64,000 nucleotides of DNA from Pseudomonas sp. KK4 (GTDB taxonomy: Bacteria > Pseudomonadota > Gammaproteobacteria > Pseudomonadales > Pseudomonadaceae): positions 30,463 to 94,462 of the forward strand of contig NZ_LYVP01000012.1 in assembly GCF_001984065.1 (NCBI RefSeq). Reading direction: 5' to 3'. The notes below the pieces were generated by a model that ran no database searches, was not told the DNA's origin, and was given only the letters and a program-made list of their open reading frames with translations. Both the position numbers and the translations under genes were made by a program. Positions 9,001-19,943 of this stretch are shown piece after piece (the stretch's first letter is position 1; each line of letters opens with the position of its first letter).

Positions 9001-10443
9001 ATGAGCGAGTTGTTGTCCTCAGTCAGTGAACACCTCCTGGCACCCGGCGGCGTCACCATCGAAAGCCTGCAAACCGTGCTCGGCGACCTTGCCGGCCCGG
9101 GCATCGATGCCGCCGACCTGTATTTCCAGGGGCAGATTTCCGAGTCCTGGGCGCTGGAAGACGGCATCGTCAAGGAAGGCAGTTTCAACCTTGACCAGGG
9201 CGTTGGCGTGCGTGCGCAATCGGGTGAAAAGACCGGTTTTGCCTACAGCAACGCGATTACCCTGGAAGCCCTGGGCGCGGCGGCCCGTGCCGCTCGTTCG
9301 ATTTCACGCGCCGGGCAGAACGGCACGGTGCAGGCCTTCACCACCCAGGATGTCGCGCAGTTGTATGCGCCGGACAATCCCCTGGAAGTGTTGAGCCGCG
9401 CCGAGAAAGTCGACCTGCTCAAGCGCATCGACGCCGCGACCCGCGCCCTCGACCCGCGTATCCAGCAAGTCACCGTGAGCATGGCCGGGGTCTGGGAACG
9501 CATTCTGGTGGCCTCCACCGACGGCGGACTGGCGGCGGACGTACGGCCGCTGGTGCGTTTCAACGTCAGTGTGATCGTCGAACAGAACGGTCGGCGCGAG
9601 CGCGGTGGCCATGGCGGCGGCGGTCGTACCGATTACCGGTATTTCCTCGCCGAAGACCGGGCCATGAGCTATGCCCGGGAAGCGCTGCGTCAGGCACTGG
9701 TCAATCTGGAAGCGATTCCTGCGCCGGCCGGTACCTTGCCGGTGGTCCTGGGCTCCGGTTGGTCGGGGGTGTTGCTGCACGAAGCGGTGGGCCATGGCCT
9801 GGAAGGCGATTTCAACCGCAAGGGCAGCTCCGCCTATAGCGGGCGCATGGGTGAAATGGTCGCCTCCAAGCTGTGCACCATCGTCGATGACGGCACGTTG
9901 TCCGGCCGCCGTGGCTCGCTGAGCGTCGACGATGAAGGCACCCCGACCGAGTGCACCACGCTGATCGAAAACGGCGTGCTCAAGGGCTACATGCAAGACA
10001 AGCTCAATGCCCGTTTGATGGGCGTGGCCCGCACCGGCAACGGTCGTCGCGAATCCTACGCGCACCTGCCGATGCCGCGCATGACCAACACCTACATGCT
10101 GGGCGGCGAAAGCGACCCGGCGGAAATCATCGCCTCGGTGAAGCGGGGTATCTACTGCGCCAACCTGGGCGGCGGGCAGGTCGATATCACCAGCGGCAAG
10201 TTCGTGTTCTCCACCAGCGAGGCTTACCTGATCGAGGACGGCAAGATCACTGCCCCGGTCAAAGGCGCAACCCTGATCGGCAACGGTCCGGAAGCCATGA
10301 GCAAAGTGTCGATGGTCGGCAACGATCTGGCGCTGGACAGTGGCGTGGGGACGTGTGGCAAGGATGGGCAGTCGGTGCCGGTGGGTGTCGGCCAGCCAAC
10401 GCTTAAAATTGATGCGATCACCGTGGGTGGCACGGGCGCATAA
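9001..10443 (+). CDS. tldD: Metalloprotease TldD
   Basis: 480-aa catalytic subunit of the TldD/TldE (PmbA) heterodimeric zinc protease, known for maturation of microcin B17, degradation of CcdA and cleavage of unfolded peptides. The metal motif HEAVGH is present at His260-Glu261-His264. The typical glycine-rich C-terminal segment ([20 protein letters not shown]) is intact. Its partner pmbA lies 0.7 kb downstream, separated by darP on the other strand. Confidence 0.96.
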   Translation: MSELLSSVSEHLLAPGGVTIESLQTVLGDLAGPGIDAADLYFQGQISESWALEDGIVKEGSFNLDQGVGVRAQSGEKTGFAYSNAITLEALGAAARAARSISRAGQNGTVQAFTTQDVAQLYAPDNPLEVLSRAEKVDLLKRIDAATRALDPRIQQVTVSMAGVWERILVASTDGGLAADVRPLVRFNVSVIVEQNGRRERGGHGGGGRTDYRYFLAEDRAMSYAREALRQALVNLEAIPAPAGTLPVVLGSGWSGVLLHEAVGHGLEGDFNRKGSSAYSGRMGEMVASKLCTIVDDGTLSGRRGSLSVDDEGTPTECTTLIENGVLKGYMQDKLNARLMGVARTGNGRRESYAHLPMPRMTNTYMLGGESDPAEIIASVKRGIYCANLGGGQVDITSGKFVFSTSEAYLIEDGKITAPVKGATLIGNGPEAMSKVSMVGNDLALDSGVGTCGKDGQSVPVGVGQPTLKIDAITVGGTGA

Positions 10444-10491
10444 GGGATGGAGCGGCGGGCGAGTCGCGAGGCGACTCACCCGGGCGCAGAT

Positions 10492-11016
10492 TTAACGCAG
10501 GCCGCGTTGAGTCTCGTCCAGCTCACGGATGTACTTGAAGATTTTACGGCTGGAAGCAGGAGGCTTGTTTTGCGCAACCTCATGCTGGGCCTGACGGATC
10601 AGCGATCGCAGTTGCTGGCGATCGGCGTCCGGGTAGTCGACGACGAATTTTTCCAGAACAGCATCGTCACCGGCAATCAGGCGATCACGCCAGCGCTCCA
10701 GGTTATGGAAGCGTTCGTTGTACTGGCGAGTGGAGGCATCGAGTTGATCGAGCAAGACCAGAATGGCGTCAGTGTCCTGATCGCGCATCAGCTTGCCGAT
10801 AAACTGAAGGTGCCGTTTACGCGCGATGTTCGCGGTGTGCTTGGGTGCATCGGCCAGGGCCCGGCGCAGGGCGTCGGTCAGGGGCAGTTTGTTGAGCAAG
10901 TCAGGCTTGAGCGTTGTAAGGCGCTCGCCAAGGTCAACCAGAGCATGCAGCTCGCGTTTGACCTGGGATTTGCTTTTTTCTCCCGTATCGAGGGAGTCGT
11001 CGTAAGAATCAACCAT
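10492..11016 (-). CDS. darP: Ribosome-associated protein DarP (YjgA)
   Basis: 174 aa, starting [20 protein letters not shown]. It matches the YjgA/DarP (DUF615) family, which binds late 50S precursors and helps peptidyl-transferase-centre maturation. The sequence is mostly helical and highly charged, with KPLL..LPL.D.LR-type and HxxRxxxFIGKL-type segments typical of the family. The start is the ATG at 11014-11016; the open frame continues far upstream only because it runs antisense to pmbA. It is convergent with tldD and divergent from pmbA. Confidence 0.92.
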   Translation of the reverse strand: MVDSYDDSLDTGEKSKSQVKRELHALVDLGERLTTLKPDLLNKLPLTDALRRALADAPKHTANIARKRHLQFIGKLMRDQDTDAILVLLDQLDASTRQYNERFHNLERWRDRLIAGDDAVLEKFVVDYPDADRQQLRSLIRQAQHEVAQNKPPASSRKIFKYIRELDETQRGLR

Positions 11017-11124
11017 GGTGGCAGTCCGCAAAGAAACGCCGCCATGATAACCAGTCGGGGGCCGCTTGTCCGGCCCGGTCGCTCGATGACCGTTACCGAA
11101 AGCAGAATTTGAGTGGAGAACAGC

Positions 11125-12471
11125 ATGAGTGCAGTTGAAAGCGTCGGCCCACAAGCATTGCCGGCACTGCAGGAGCAAGTCGAGCAGATCATCGCTGAAG
11201 CCAAGCGTCAGGGCGCCAGTGCCTGTGAGGTGGCAGTGTCCCTGGAGCAGGGCCTGTCCACGTCGGTGCGCCAGCGCGAGGTCGAAACCGTCGAATTCAA
11301 CCGCGACCAGGGCTTCGGCATCACCCTGTACGTCGGCCAGCGCAAGGGTTCGGCCAGCACCTCGGCCAGCGGCCCGGATGCCATTCGCGAAACCGTCGCT
11401 GCGGCACTGGCCATTGCCAGGCACACCTCCGAAGACGAGGCCTCGGGCCTGGCGGATGCCGCGTTGATGGCCAGAGACCTGCACGATTTCGACCTGTTCC
11501 ACCAGTGGGATATCACGCCGGAACAGGCCATCGAGAAGGCTTTGCTCTGTGAAGCGGCGGCGTTCGACGCCGACCCGCGGATCAAAAACGCCGACGGCAC
11601 CACCCTCAGCACTCATCAGGGTTGCCGGGTCTATGGCAACAGCCACGGCTTTGTCGGCGGTTATGCATCGACGCGCCACAGCCTGAGCTGCGTGATGATC
11701 GCTGAGGCCGATGGCCAGATGCAGCGTGATTACTGGTACGACGTCAACCGCCAGGGCAGTTTGCTCGCAGACCCTGTGAGCATCGGCCAGCGTGCCGCGC
11801 AGCGTGCAGCCAGTCGTCTGGGCGCGCGCCCGGTGCCGACCTGCGAAGTGCCGGTGCTGTTTTCCGCAGAGTTGGCCGGTGGTCTGTTCGGCAGTTTCCT
11901 GTCGGCGGTCTCCGGCGGCAGCCTGTATCGCAAATCGTCCTTCCTTGAAGGCACCTTGGGGCAGAAACTTTTTCCGGACTGGCTGACCCTCGATGAGCGC
12001 CCGCACCTGATGCGCGCGTTGGGCAGTGCGGCCTTCGACGGTGATGGCCTGGCGACCTATGCCAAGCCGTTCGTCGAAAATGGCGTGCTGGTGTCCTACA
12101 TTCTCGGCACTTACTCCGGCCGCAAGCTTGGCATGCCGAGCACCGCCAACGCTGGCGGGGTACACAACCTGTTCGTTACCCACGGCGATGAAGACCAGGC
12201 AGCTTTGCTGCGTCGCATGGGGCGTGGGTTGCTGGTGACCGAGTTGATGGGCCAGGGGCTGAACATGGTCACCGGCGACTACTCGCGCGGTGCGGCGGGC
12301 TACTGGGTCGAGAATGGTGAAATCCAGTTCGCCGTTCAGGAAGTGACCATCGCCGGCAACATGCGCGATATGTTCAAGCAGATCGTCGCGGTGGGTAATG
12401 ACCTGGAGCTGCGCAGCAACATTCGTACGGGCTCGGTACTGATCGAGCGGATGATGGTGGCAGGCAGCTAA
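11125..12471 (+). CDS. pmbA: Metalloprotease subunit PmbA (TldE)
   Basis: 448-aa partner of TldD. It has the TldD/PmbA fold (N-terminal [20 protein letters not shown] region, C-terminal [21 protein letters not shown]) but no HExxxH motif, as expected for the non-metal subunit. ATG at 11125 (MSAVESVG) follows GGAGAAC; GTG at 11113 is possible but less likely. It is followed by a strong rho-independent terminator. Its promoter must lie in the roughly 110 bp shared with divergent darP. Confidence 0.95.
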   Translation: MSAVESVGPQALPALQEQVEQIIAEAKRQGASACEVAVSLEQGLSTSVRQREVETVEFNRDQGFGITLYVGQRKGSASTSASGPDAIRETVAAALAIARHTSEDEASGLADAALMARDLHDFDLFHQWDITPEQAIEKALLCEAAAFDADPRIKNADGTTLSTHQGCRVYGNSHGFVGGYASTRHSLSCVMIAEADGQMQRDYWYDVNRQGSLLADPVSIGQRAAQRAASRLGARPVPTCEVPVLFSAELAGGLFGSFLSAVSGGSLYRKSSFLEGTLGQKLFPDWLTLDERPHLMRALGSAAFDGDGLATYAKPFVENGVLVSYILGTYSGRKLGMPSTANAGGVHNLFVTHGDEDQAALLRRMGRGLLVTELMGQGLNMVTGDYSRGAAGYWVENGEIQFAVQEVTIAGNMRDMFKQIVAVGNDLELRSNIRTGSVLIERMMVAGS

Positions 12472-12486
12472 GCCTCACCGTTACAC

Positions 12487-12523
12487 AAAAGGCGCGCCAC
12501 CCTTCGGGTGCCGCGCCTTTTTT
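12487..12523 (+). terminator. Rho-independent terminator after pmbA
   Basis: AAAAGGCGCG (12487-12496) pairs with CGCGCCTTTTTT (12512-12523) around a CACCCTTCGGGTG inner stem with a UUCG loop. A-runs and T-runs on both sides would let it act in both directions. Confidence 0.9.
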
Positions 12524-12593
12524 CATGCGGGCATGCATGCAAAAGCTGCCAGCCATGTCGGCGATGGATGCTGCGTTGGCCTGGCATGCGCTC

Positions 12594-12629
12594 TGTAGCA
12601 GCCAAACGCAGGTTTCGCCTGCCGCTACA
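12594..12629. repeat. Small palindromic repeat downstream of ptsO
   Basis: TGTAGCAGCC (12594 onward) and GCCGCTACA (ending 12629) flank an inner GCAGGTTTCGCCTGC hairpin. It resembles scattered Pseudomonas intergenic palindromes. Its place just beyond the ptsO stop means it may also end the leftward operon transcript. Confidence 0.5.
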
Positions 12630-12640
12630 ACGCAGCGGAG

Positions 12641-12916
12641 TTATTCGCCTTCGTCGAAATAGTTGTTGATCAAGGCCACCAGCGCATCCATGGCTTCCTG
12701 CGCCTGTTCACCTTCGGTACTCAAATGGATTTTTGTGCCTTTGCCGGCGGCCAACATCATCATGGCCATGATGCTTTTGCCGTCGACGGTGGTTTCCGGT
12801 GTGCGTCCAACCCGGATCGTGCAGTCCTTGAACTGGCCAGCGACCCCGACGAATTTTGCAGACGCCCGGGCATGCAGGCCCAGTTTATTGATGATTTCGA
12901 TTTCCCGTGCAGGCAT
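12641..12916 (-). CDS. ptsO: HPr family phosphocarrier NPr (nitrogen PTS)
   Basis: 91 aa. Phosphocarrier of the nitrogen PTS, passing phosphate from PtsP (EI-Ntr) to PtsN (EIIA-Ntr). The phosphorylated His15 lies in NKLGLHARAS. The C-terminal half (KGTKIHLSTEGEQAQEAMDA) is typical of NPr. It is the last gene of the leftward block rpoN-hpf-ptsN-rapZ-ptsO, with 15 bp to rapZ, the standard rpoN neighbourhood. Confidence 0.95.
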   Translation of the reverse strand: MPAREIEIINKLGLHARASAKFVGVAGQFKDCTIRVGRTPETTVDGKSIMAMMMLAAGKGTKIHLSTEGEQAQEAMDALVALINNYFDEGE

Positions 12917-12931
12917 CGCGATGTGAATCCT

Positions 12932-13789
12932 TTAGCTGAGGTCGCGGTGGCGGACCTGGACGTTCTTCAGGGATTGCTGCAGGGTCTTGCCCAGTCGTTC
13001 GGTCAGGTAGACAGAGCGGTGATGCCCACCGGTGCAACCGATGGCAATGGTGACATAGGCGCGGTTACTGGCAGCAAAGCGGGGCAACCATTTGAGCAAA
13101 TACGTGGAGATGTCCTGGAACATCTCTTCAACATCCGGCTGGGCCGCCAGGTATTCGGCGACCGCCAGATCCAGCCCCGACTGCGCGCGCAACTCCGGTT
13201 TCCAATACGGATTGGGCAGGCAGCGCACATCGAACACCAGATCGGCATCCACCGGCATGCCGCGCTTGAATCCGAAAGACTCCACCAGGAACGCTGTCCC
13301 GGGCTCAGGCTGATTGAGCAGGCGCAGCTTGATGGTATCGCGCAGCTGATACAGGTTGAGATTGGTGGTGTTGATCTTGAGGTCGGCCAGGTCGGCGATG
13401 GGGCCCAGCAGGCTCGTTTCATCGCTGATCGCTTCGGCGAGCGAGCGATTGGCGGTGCTCAACGGGTGGCGACGACGGGTTTCGGAGAAACGTTTGAGCA
13501 GGGTTTCCTCGTCGGCATCCAGGTACAGCACATCACACTGGATGTGCCGGCTGCGGACTTCTTCCAACAGCTCCGGGAAACGCGACAGATGGCTGGGCAG
13601 GTTGCGGGCATCGATGGAGACAGCAACCAGCGGCTGTGACAACTCGGTGTGGATCAATGCGCGTTCGGCCAGTTCCGGCAGCAAACCGGCGGGCAGGTTG
13701 TCGATGCAGTAGTAACCGTTGTCCTCAAGTACATCGAGGGCGGTACTTTTGCCTGAGCCGGAGCGGCCGCTGACGATGATCAAGCGCAT
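12932..13789 (-). CDS. rapZ: RNase adapter protein RapZ
   Basis: 285 aa. In enterobacteria RapZ binds RNase E and GlmZ/GlmY sRNAs to control GlmS and cell-wall amino-sugar supply. The N-terminal P-loop GRSGSGKST (residues 8-16) and Walker B-like [15 protein letters not shown] are present. The conserved C-terminal domain includes [16 protein letters not shown]. It lies between ptsN (2 bp gap) and ptsO. Whether the GlmZ circuit exists in this organism cannot be told from this window. Confidence 0.95.
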   Translation of the reverse strand: MRLIIVSGRSGSGKSTALDVLEDNGYYCIDNLPAGLLPELAERALIHTELSQPLVAVSIDARNLPSHLSRFPELLEEVRSRHIQCDVLYLDADEETLLKRFSETRRRHPLSTANRSLAEAISDETSLLGPIADLADLKINTTNLNLYQLRDTIKLRLLNQPEPGTAFLVESFGFKRGMPVDADLVFDVRCLPNPYWKPELRAQSGLDLAVAEYLAAQPDVEEMFQDISTYLLKWLPRFAASNRAYVTIAIGCTGGHHRSVYLTERLGKTLQQSLKNVQVRHRDLS

Positions 13790-13791
13790 GA

Positions 13792-14256
13792 TTACTGCCC
13801 GTTTTGCTCGTCCAGGACAACCTGATACAAGGCTTCATTGCTCGGGGCGCTGCGCAATTTGTCGCGCACATCCTTGCGGTCGAGCATGCTGGCGATCTGG
13901 CGCAACAACTCCAGGTGCGCATCGGTGGCGGCTTCCGGGACCAGTAGCACGAACAACAGGTCAACCGGGGCACCATCGATAGCGTCGAAATCGATAGGGG
14001 CATCCAGGTGCATCAAGGCACTGATGGGCGAAAGGCAACCCTTGAGACGGCAATGAGGTATTGCGATGCCGTTGCCAAAACCCGTGGAACCGAGCTTTTC
14101 ACGGGCAATCAACGCCTCGAAGACATCTTGCATCTCCAGATCCGGTACTTCGCGATGGATGAGGTTGGCAATTTGCTCGAGGGCTTTCTTTTTACTGCCT
14201 CCCGGCACGTTCACCAGGGAACGGCCGGGGGTCAGGATGCTTTCAAGTCGGATCAT
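13792..14256 (-). CDS. ptsN: PTS IIA-like nitrogen regulatory protein PtsN
   Basis: 154 aa, EIIA of the nitrogen PTS. It regulates potassium transport, PHA metabolism and other targets according to its phosphorylation state. The phosphorylatable His68 lies in GIAIPHCRL. The fructose-type EIIA fold is evident from [20 protein letters not shown]. Encoded between hpf and rapZ in the rpoN operon; all three nearby nitrogen-PTS or RNA-control genes are close enough for co-transcription. Confidence 0.96.
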   Translation of the reverse strand: MIRLESILTPGRSLVNVPGGSKKKALEQIANLIHREVPDLEMQDVFEALIAREKLGSTGFGNGIAIPHCRLKGCLSPISALMHLDAPIDFDAIDGAPVDLLFVLLVPEAATDAHLELLRQIASMLDRKDVRDKLRSAPSNEALYQVVLDEQNGQ

Positions 14257-14268
14257 GGGTTGGGGGTG

Positions 14269-14577
14269 TTAACGACCGGTCGCGCCCTGGAGGAGGCTCT
14301 GGGTCTTTTCCTTATGCTTTTTGAGTTGTTTGTCCAGCTTGTCGGTCAATGCGTCGATCGCCGCGTACATGTCGGTATGTTCCGCGTTGGCGACCACTTC
14401 ATTGCCGGGAATATGCAGCGTGGCTTCGATTTTCTGCTTCAGCTTCTCGACCGTCATCGTGACCTGCACGTTGGTGATCTTGTCGAAATGCCTCTCTAAT
14501 CGTTGGAGTTTTTCGCCGATGTAGGTGCGAAGAGGTTCGGTCACTTCCAGTTGGTGTCCACTGATATTGACTTGCAT
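14269..14577 (-). CDS. hpf: Ribosome hibernation promoting factor (HPF/YfiA family)
   Basis: 102 aa, starting MQVNISGHQLEVTEPLRTYI. Binds the 30S A/P-site region and promotes 100S dimers or inactive 70S in stationary phase. The short length indicates a short HPF, not the long form with a dimerisation domain. AGGAGAAGC just upstream supports ATG at 14575-14577 over in-frame starts further out. It lies immediately after rpoN, the classic position. Confidence 0.94.
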   Translation of the reverse strand: MQVNISGHQLEVTEPLRTYIGEKLQRLERHFDKITNVQVTMTVEKLKQKIEATLHIPGNEVVANAEHTDMYAAIDALTDKLDKQLKKHKEKTQSLLQGATGR

Positions 14578-14651
14578 ACAGCTTCTCCTTCGTTGCCAGT
14601 GCATAAAGCGGTAGACCCGATGATCTACCACTGGAACGCTGTGGCGTGGCC

Positions 14652-16148
14652 CTACATCAACCGCTTGCGTTCGCTCGAAGGCGCGATCCCGAGGGATTCG
14701 CGGTACTTGGCGACGGTGCGGCGAGCCACCTGAATGCCTTGTGCCTCCAGTAAACCAGCGATCTTGCTGTCACTCAACGGCTTTTTCTGATTTTCCGCGG
14801 CAACCAGTTTTTTGATGATCGCCCGAATCGCCGTGGACGAGCATTCGCCCCCTTCAGAGGTGCTGACGTGGCTGGAGAAAAAGTACTTCAGTTCATATAT
14901 GCCCCGAGGGGTATGCATGAATTTCTGTGTGGTCACCCGCGAAATTGTCGATTCGTGCATGCCGACCGCTTCGGCGATGTCATGCAGGACCAGCGGTTTC
15001 ATCGCTTCGTCGCCGTACTCCAGGAAGCCGCGCTGATGCTCGACAATCTGGGTGGCGACTTTCATCAGGGTTTCGTTGCGGCTTTGCAGGCTCTTGATGA
15101 ACCAGCGGGCTTCCTGCAATTGATTGCGCATGAAGGTGTTGTCGGCGCTGGTGTCGGCGCGGCGCACGAAACCGGCGTACTGGGCGTTGACCCGCAGCCT
15201 TGGCACCGATTCCTGATTGAGTTCCACCAGCCAGCGTTCGTTGTCCTTGCGCACGATCACGTCAGGGACAACGTATTCGGCTTCGGTGGATTCGATTTGC
15301 GAGCCGGGACGCGGGTTGAGGCTCTGGACCAGTTCGATCACTTGGCGCAGCTCGTCTTCCTTGAGCTTCATGCGACGCATCAACTGGCTGTAGTCGCGGC
15401 TGCCGAGCAAGTCGATGTAGTCGGTGACCAGGCGCTTGGCCTCGGCCAGCCACGGCGTCTTGGGGGGCATCTGACGCAATTGCAGCAGCAGGCATTCGCC
15501 CAGGTTGCGTGCGCCGATACCGGCCGGTTCGAATTGCTGGATGCGGTGCAGGACGGCTTCGATCTCGTCCAGTTCGATGTCCAGTTCCGGATCGAAGGCT
15601 TCGAGAATTTCTTCGAGGGTTTCGTCCAGATAGCCTTGATTGTTGATGCAGTCGATCAGCGTGACGGCGATGAGGCGGTCGGTGTCGGACATCGGCGCAA
15701 GGTTCAACTGCCACAGCAGGTGGCTTTGCAGGCTTTCGCCAGCCGATGTGCGGGTGGTGAAGTCCCACTCGTCATCATCGTTGCTCGGCAGGCTGCTGGC
15801 GCTGGTCTGGTAGACGTCTTCCCAGGCAGTGTCGACGGGCAGCTCGTTGGGAATGCGCTCGTTCCAGTCGCCTTCCTCGAGGTTGTCGACTGTCGGTGCG
15901 CTTTCCTGGTAGGAGGGTTCCTGAATGTCGGTATTGGGCTTCTGCTGTTCGACGTTGTCGGCCATGGGGTCGGTGTTATCGAAGTCGTCGCCTTCTTCCT
16001 GGCGCTCGAGCATCGGATTGGACTCCAGGGCCTCCTGGATTTCCTGTTGCAGGTCCAGGGTCGACAATTGGAGCAGGCGGATGGCCTGTTGCAGCTGAGG
16101 TGTCATCGTCAGCTGCTGGCCCATTCTCAAGACTAGCGATGGTTTCAT
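14652..16148 (-). CDS. rpoN: RNA polymerase sigma-54 factor RpoN
   Basis: 498 aa. Region I is Gln/Leu-rich ([20 protein letters not shown]), followed by an acidic region II. The core-binding domain contains [20 protein letters not shown]. The RpoN box [10 protein letters not shown] (residues 475-484) recognises the -24 promoter element. Sigma-54 directs nitrogen, flagellar and many carbon-use genes and needs AAA+ activators. lptB lies 180 bp upstream, so rpoN probably has its own promoter in that gap. Confidence 0.98.
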   Translation of the reverse strand: MKPSLVLRMGQQLTMTPQLQQAIRLLQLSTLDLQQEIQEALESNPMLERQEEGDDFDNTDPMADNVEQQKPNTDIQEPSYQESAPTVDNLEEGDWNERIPNELPVDTAWEDVYQTSASSLPSNDDDEWDFTTRTSAGESLQSHLLWQLNLAPMSDTDRLIAVTLIDCINNQGYLDETLEEILEAFDPELDIELDEIEAVLHRIQQFEPAGIGARNLGECLLLQLRQMPPKTPWLAEAKRLVTDYIDLLGSRDYSQLMRRMKLKEDELRQVIELVQSLNPRPGSQIESTEAEYVVPDVIVRKDNERWLVELNQESVPRLRVNAQYAGFVRRADTSADNTFMRNQLQEARWFIKSLQSRNETLMKVATQIVEHQRGFLEYGDEAMKPLVLHDIAEAVGMHESTISRVTTQKFMHTPRGIYELKYFFSSHVSTSEGGECSSTAIRAIIKKLVAAENQKKPLSDSKIAGLLEAQGIQVARRTVAKYRESLGIAPSSERKRLM

Positions 16149-16328
16149 GGCAGGGGCTTAACACCTTATTCGGCGCACATGCGCCATCCACTACAGGGCG
16201 CCGAAGCGCCAAACATAAGCAAATTATATGCCTGATATTGCAGTGTTTGCCTAGAGCGCTGTAACAATAAAAAAGTGTTGATTTTTATCGCGACAAGCGC
16301 TCATTCGACCCTCCGTGCTTCTGAGCGC
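16149..16328. other. rpoN-lptB intergenic region
   Basis: An AT-richer 180-bp gap holding no open gene. GAGCGCT (16254-16260) and AGCGCTC (16296-16302) form an inverted repeat around a loop rich in A and T. It is the likely rpoN promoter region, but I cannot assign -35/-10 boxes with confidence. Confidence 0.4.
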
Positions 16329-17053
<725 letters not shown>

Positions 17054-17054
<1 letters not shown>

Positions 17055-17602
17055 TACTGGGCCTTCTGCTCGTCGGTTTTCTTTTTCGGCTGGATCACCA
17101 TGTCGACGCGTGGACGCGACTCGGTCACCTTGCTGCCTGTGGCGCGACCGGCGCTCGCAAGCTTCTTCTCGGTGTCATAGACGATTTTCTCGCCTTGAGT
17201 GACGTTGTTGTCCTTGTCGATGACCTTGGCGCGGTCGATCAATATGACGCGGTTTTGCTTGGCGAGGTACTGGATGGTCACCCCCCAGCCCTGCACGGGC
17301 TTGGTGTCGCCAGCCGTCTGCAGCTGCTCGAAGTAGGCCAGGTTGCCCACCGAGGTCACCACGTCGATGTCGCCATCGGGAGCGCGAGTCATGGTCACTT
17401 TGTTGCCGGTGACCTTTATCGAGCCCTGGGTAATGATCACGTCGCCGGTATAGGTGGCTACACCGTTTTTGTCGTCCAGTTGGGCGTCGTCGGCCTGAAT
17501 GCGGATTGGCTGCTGCTGATCGTTCGGCAGAGCCCAGGCGCTCACGCTTCCCAGTGCTGCGCCCAGACTGAGCAAAATAGGGAGGGTTTTAACGAGCCTC
17601 AT
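17054..17602 (-). CDS. lptA: LPS transport periplasmic protein LptA
   Basis: 182 aa, including a signal peptide (hydrophobic core [18 protein letters not shown], cleavage near residue 24). LptA forms the beta-jellyroll bridge carrying LPS across the periplasm between LptC and LptD. The OstA-like domain ([20 protein letters not shown]) is clear. The tail is Lys-rich ([12 protein letters not shown]). It overlaps the end of lptC by 14 bp, so it is translationally coupled. Confidence 0.96.
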
Positions 17603-18161
17603 ACTGTCCTCTTACGTTCGATAGCAGGTGTATCCTGCTTTCTTTCAAATACGCTTTCATTCCAACACCAGTCGATACACCGCCAGCGCCGTCGATTCTA
17701 ACGGGTTGCGCGGTCTGCGCATATTGCTGCTGCGGGAACACCGTCATGCGAGTACTGGTGATCAGGGTGTCGCGGTTCTTTTCGTCGGTGCGTTTGACGC
17801 GTACGTTGTCGATCAGCTCGACCTCGGTGCCGCCGGAGTTCACTTCGCCGTGCTCACTGGTCACATGCCACGGGAAATCGGTGCCACGGTACATGTTCAG
17901 GTCGGGTTTGGTGACCAGCGTGATGTCGGTCGCTTTTACGTGCTCGGCCTTGTCCGACGTCATTTCGTACTGCACTTTGCCGTCTTCGAGGTATTGCAAG
18001 GTGTGAGTGTTGGTCGCGTACCAGTCGATGGGGCTTTCTTCGGTCTTGGCCGGTGGCTTGTCGAGGAAGCGTTCCGGGCTGATGTTCCAATAGCCGACCG
18101 CGGCGAAAATCGCCACGATGCAACAGACCACCATTGTCTTGCGTACTTTTTTGCTGAACAT
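17589..18161 (-). CDS. lptC: LPS export protein LptC
   Basis: 190 aa from MFSKKVRKTM. Bitopic inner-membrane protein with one N-terminal helix (about residues 8-26, VVCCIVAIFAAVGYWNI) and a periplasmic jellyroll that hands LPS from LptB2FG to LptA. The start is the ATG at 18159-18161; a GTG four codons upstream would overlap the kdsC stop and remains possible. Gene order kdsD-kdsC-lptC-lptA-lptB matches most gammaproteobacteria. Confidence 0.95.
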   Translation of the reverse strand: MFSKKVRKTMVVCCIVAIFAAVGYWNISPERFLDKPPAKTEESPIDWYATNTHTLQYLEDGKVQYEMTSDKAEHVKATDITLVTKPDLNMYRGTDFPWHVTSEHGEVNSGGTEVELIDNVRVKRTDEKNRDTLITSTRMTVFPQQQYAQTAQPVRIDGAGGVSTGVGMKAYLKESRIHLLSNVRGQYEAR

Positions 18162-18169
18162 GTTTTGGC

Positions 18170-18694
18170 TCACAGGTACGCGGCGTTTGCCGCATCGAGG
18201 CGGCCCTGGGCGCGCAGGATCAATTCGCAAAATTCGCGGGCAGCACCTTCGCCACCACGGGCCTGGGTGATGCCGTGGGCGTGTTCGCGCACGAAGCTGG
18301 CAGCATTGGCCACGGCCATGCCAAGGCCCACGCGGCGAATCACCGGCAGGTCGGGCAGGTCGTCACCAAGGTAGGCAACCTGTTCATAGCTTAGGTTGAG
18401 TTGGCCAAGAAGCTCGTCCAGCACCACCAGTTTGTCTTCGCGCCCTTGATAAAGGTGCGCGATGCCGAGGTTTTTCGCGCGTCGCTCGACCACCGGGGTC
18501 TTGCGGCCGCTGATGATCGCGGTCTGTACGCCGGCCGCCATCAGCATCTTGATGCCCTGGCCGTCGAGGGTGTTGAAGGTCTTGAATTCGCTGCCGTCTT
18601 CGAGAAAGTACAGGCGCCCGTCGGTCAGCACGCCGTCGACGTCGAACACCGCCAGTTTGATTGTCTTGCCGCGTTGCAGCAGATCGTTGCTCAT
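18170..18694 (-). CDS. kdsC: 3-deoxy-manno-octulosonate-8-phosphatase KdsC
   Basis: 174-aa HAD-family phosphatase releasing Kdo from Kdo-8-phosphate for LPS core synthesis. The HAD motif FDVDGVLTDG (residues 17-26) has nucleophile Asp18 and acid/base Asp20. Later motifs IISGR and YLGDDLPDLPV are present. The short cap-less type matches KdsC tetramers. Its ATG directly abuts the kdsD stop. Confidence 0.96.
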   Translation of the reverse strand: MSNDLLQRGKTIKLAVFDVDGVLTDGRLYFLEDGSEFKTFNTLDGQGIKMLMAAGVQTAIISGRKTPVVERRAKNLGIAHLYQGREDKLVVLDELLGQLNLSYEQVAYLGDDLPDLPVIRRVGLGMAVANAASFVREHAHGITQARGGEGAAREFCELILRAQGRLDAANAAYL

Positions 18695-19669
18695 TTACAT
18701 GACTCCTGCGCGCAGCAGGTCGGAGAGGTTGAAGGCGCCGATCGGGCGATCTTCATCGTCGACGACTACCAGCGCGTTGATTCGGTGGTCTTCCATGATT
18801 TTCAGGGCTTCGGCCGCGAGCATCTCGGGTCGGGCGGTCTTGCCGTGCGCTGTCATCACCTGATCGATGGTGACACTGTGGATGTCGATGGGGCGGTCCA
18901 GGGTGCGGCGCAGGTCACCGTCCGTGAAGATCCCGGCCAGCTTGCCGTCGGCCTCCAGGATCGCCGTCATGCCCAGGCCCTTGCGGGTCATTTCCATCAG
19001 CGCGTCCTTGAGCAGCGTGCCGCGCTGGACCTGCGGCAGTTCCGGTCCGGCGTGCATGACACTTTCCACTTTCAACAGCAGGCGCCGGCCCAGTGCGCCA
19101 CCGGGGTGGGAAAAAGCGAAGTCTTCGGCGGTAAAGCCCCGGGCTTCGAGCAGCGCGACGGCCAAGGCATCGCCCATGACCAGTGCGGCGGTCGTCGAAG
19201 AAGTGGGTGCCAGGTTCAACGGGCAGGCTTCATGCTCGACGTGAACATTGAGATTGACTTCGGCAGCCTTCGAGAGCGCAGAGTTTGGGTTGCCGGTCAT
19301 GCTGATCAACTGGATGCCCAGACGCTTGATCAGGGGCAGCAGGGTGATGATTTCATTGGTGGAGCCGGAGTTCGACAGCGCCAGGATGACGTCGTCGCGG
19401 GTGATCATGCCCATGTCGCCATGGCTGGCTTCCGCCGGATGGACGAAAAAAGCCGTGGTGCCGGTGCTGGCCAGGGTCGCAGCGATTTTTCTGCCGATAT
19501 GCCCGGATTTGCCCATGCCGACCACGACCACGCGGCCTTTGCTGGCCAGAATCATCTCGCAGGCGCGTACGAAATCCGCATCGATTTGGGGCAGCAAGCC
19601 ATTTACGGCTTCCACTTCGAGTCGGATGGTGCGTTGCGCGGATTGAATCAGGTCGCTGGATTGGCTCAT
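18695..19669 (-). CDS. kdsD: Arabinose-5-phosphate isomerase KdsD
   Basis: 324 aa. Interconverts ribulose-5-phosphate and arabinose-5-phosphate, the first step to Kdo. It has an N-terminal SIS domain (about 40-175, with VVVGMGKSGHIGRKIAATLA and ALSNSGSTNEI) and a C-terminal CBS pair (about 205-324). First gene of the leftward block that continues through kdsC and lptCAB; divergent from the mla operon. Confidence 0.96.
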   Translation of the reverse strand: MSQSSDLIQSAQRTIRLEVEAVNGLLPQIDADFVRACEMILASKGRVVVVGMGKSGHIGRKIAATLASTGTTAFFVHPAEASHGDMGMITRDDVILALSNSGSTNEIITLLPLIKRLGIQLISMTGNPNSALSKAAEVNLNVHVEHEACPLNLAPTSSTTAALVMGDALAVALLEARGFTAEDFAFSHPGGALGRRLLLKVESVMHAGPELPQVQRGTLLKDALMEMTRKGLGMTAILEADGKLAGIFTDGDLRRTLDRPIDIHSVTIDQVMTAHGKTARPEMLAAEALKIMEDHRINALVVVDDEDRPIGAFNLSDLLRAGVM

Positions 19670-19943
19670 GTCGGAAATCGTTTAGCCTGATGAAAAGGCG
19701 GCGATTATAGCGGTTATGATCGAAACCCTCACGCAAGTTCGTCGTGCATTATCGTTCCTTGTCAACGAAACCCTCTAAATGAAGCTTTTTGCGCCAAATG
19801 TCTAACGATATGGCGCGGCAATGACCTTGGGCGCCTGACGTTTGCAGTGATATAGTTCGCCGCCAGTTCGGCCCGCCCGGAGGTATGTGCTTTCGTCAGA
19901 AAGTCAGGCGTCCGAGTGTGAGGCTGCATCGCAAGGAGTTTAG
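19670..19943. other. Divergent kdsD/mlaF intergenic region
   Basis: 274 bp with no open gene. It must hold promoters for both the leftward Kdo/LPS block and the rightward mla operon, so envelope LPS and phospholipid genes share one control region. One candidate promoter is listed separately. Confidence 0.6.
19827..19856 (+). promoter_or_regulatory. Candidate sigma-70 promoter for the mla operon
   Basis: TTGGGC (19827-19832) and TATAGT (19851-19856) are separated by 18 bp, about 90 bp before the mlaF start. The match is reasonable but was found by eye only. Confidence 0.35.

Noticed and set aside
10447..11112. Plus-strand open frame of 221 codons between tldD and pmbA
   Set aside because: It is the antisense of darP, which has clear family similarity.
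11017..12183. N-terminal extension of darP to 563 aa
   Set aside because: The extra part is antisense to pmbA; the DarP family starts at MVDSYDD and is about 174 aa.
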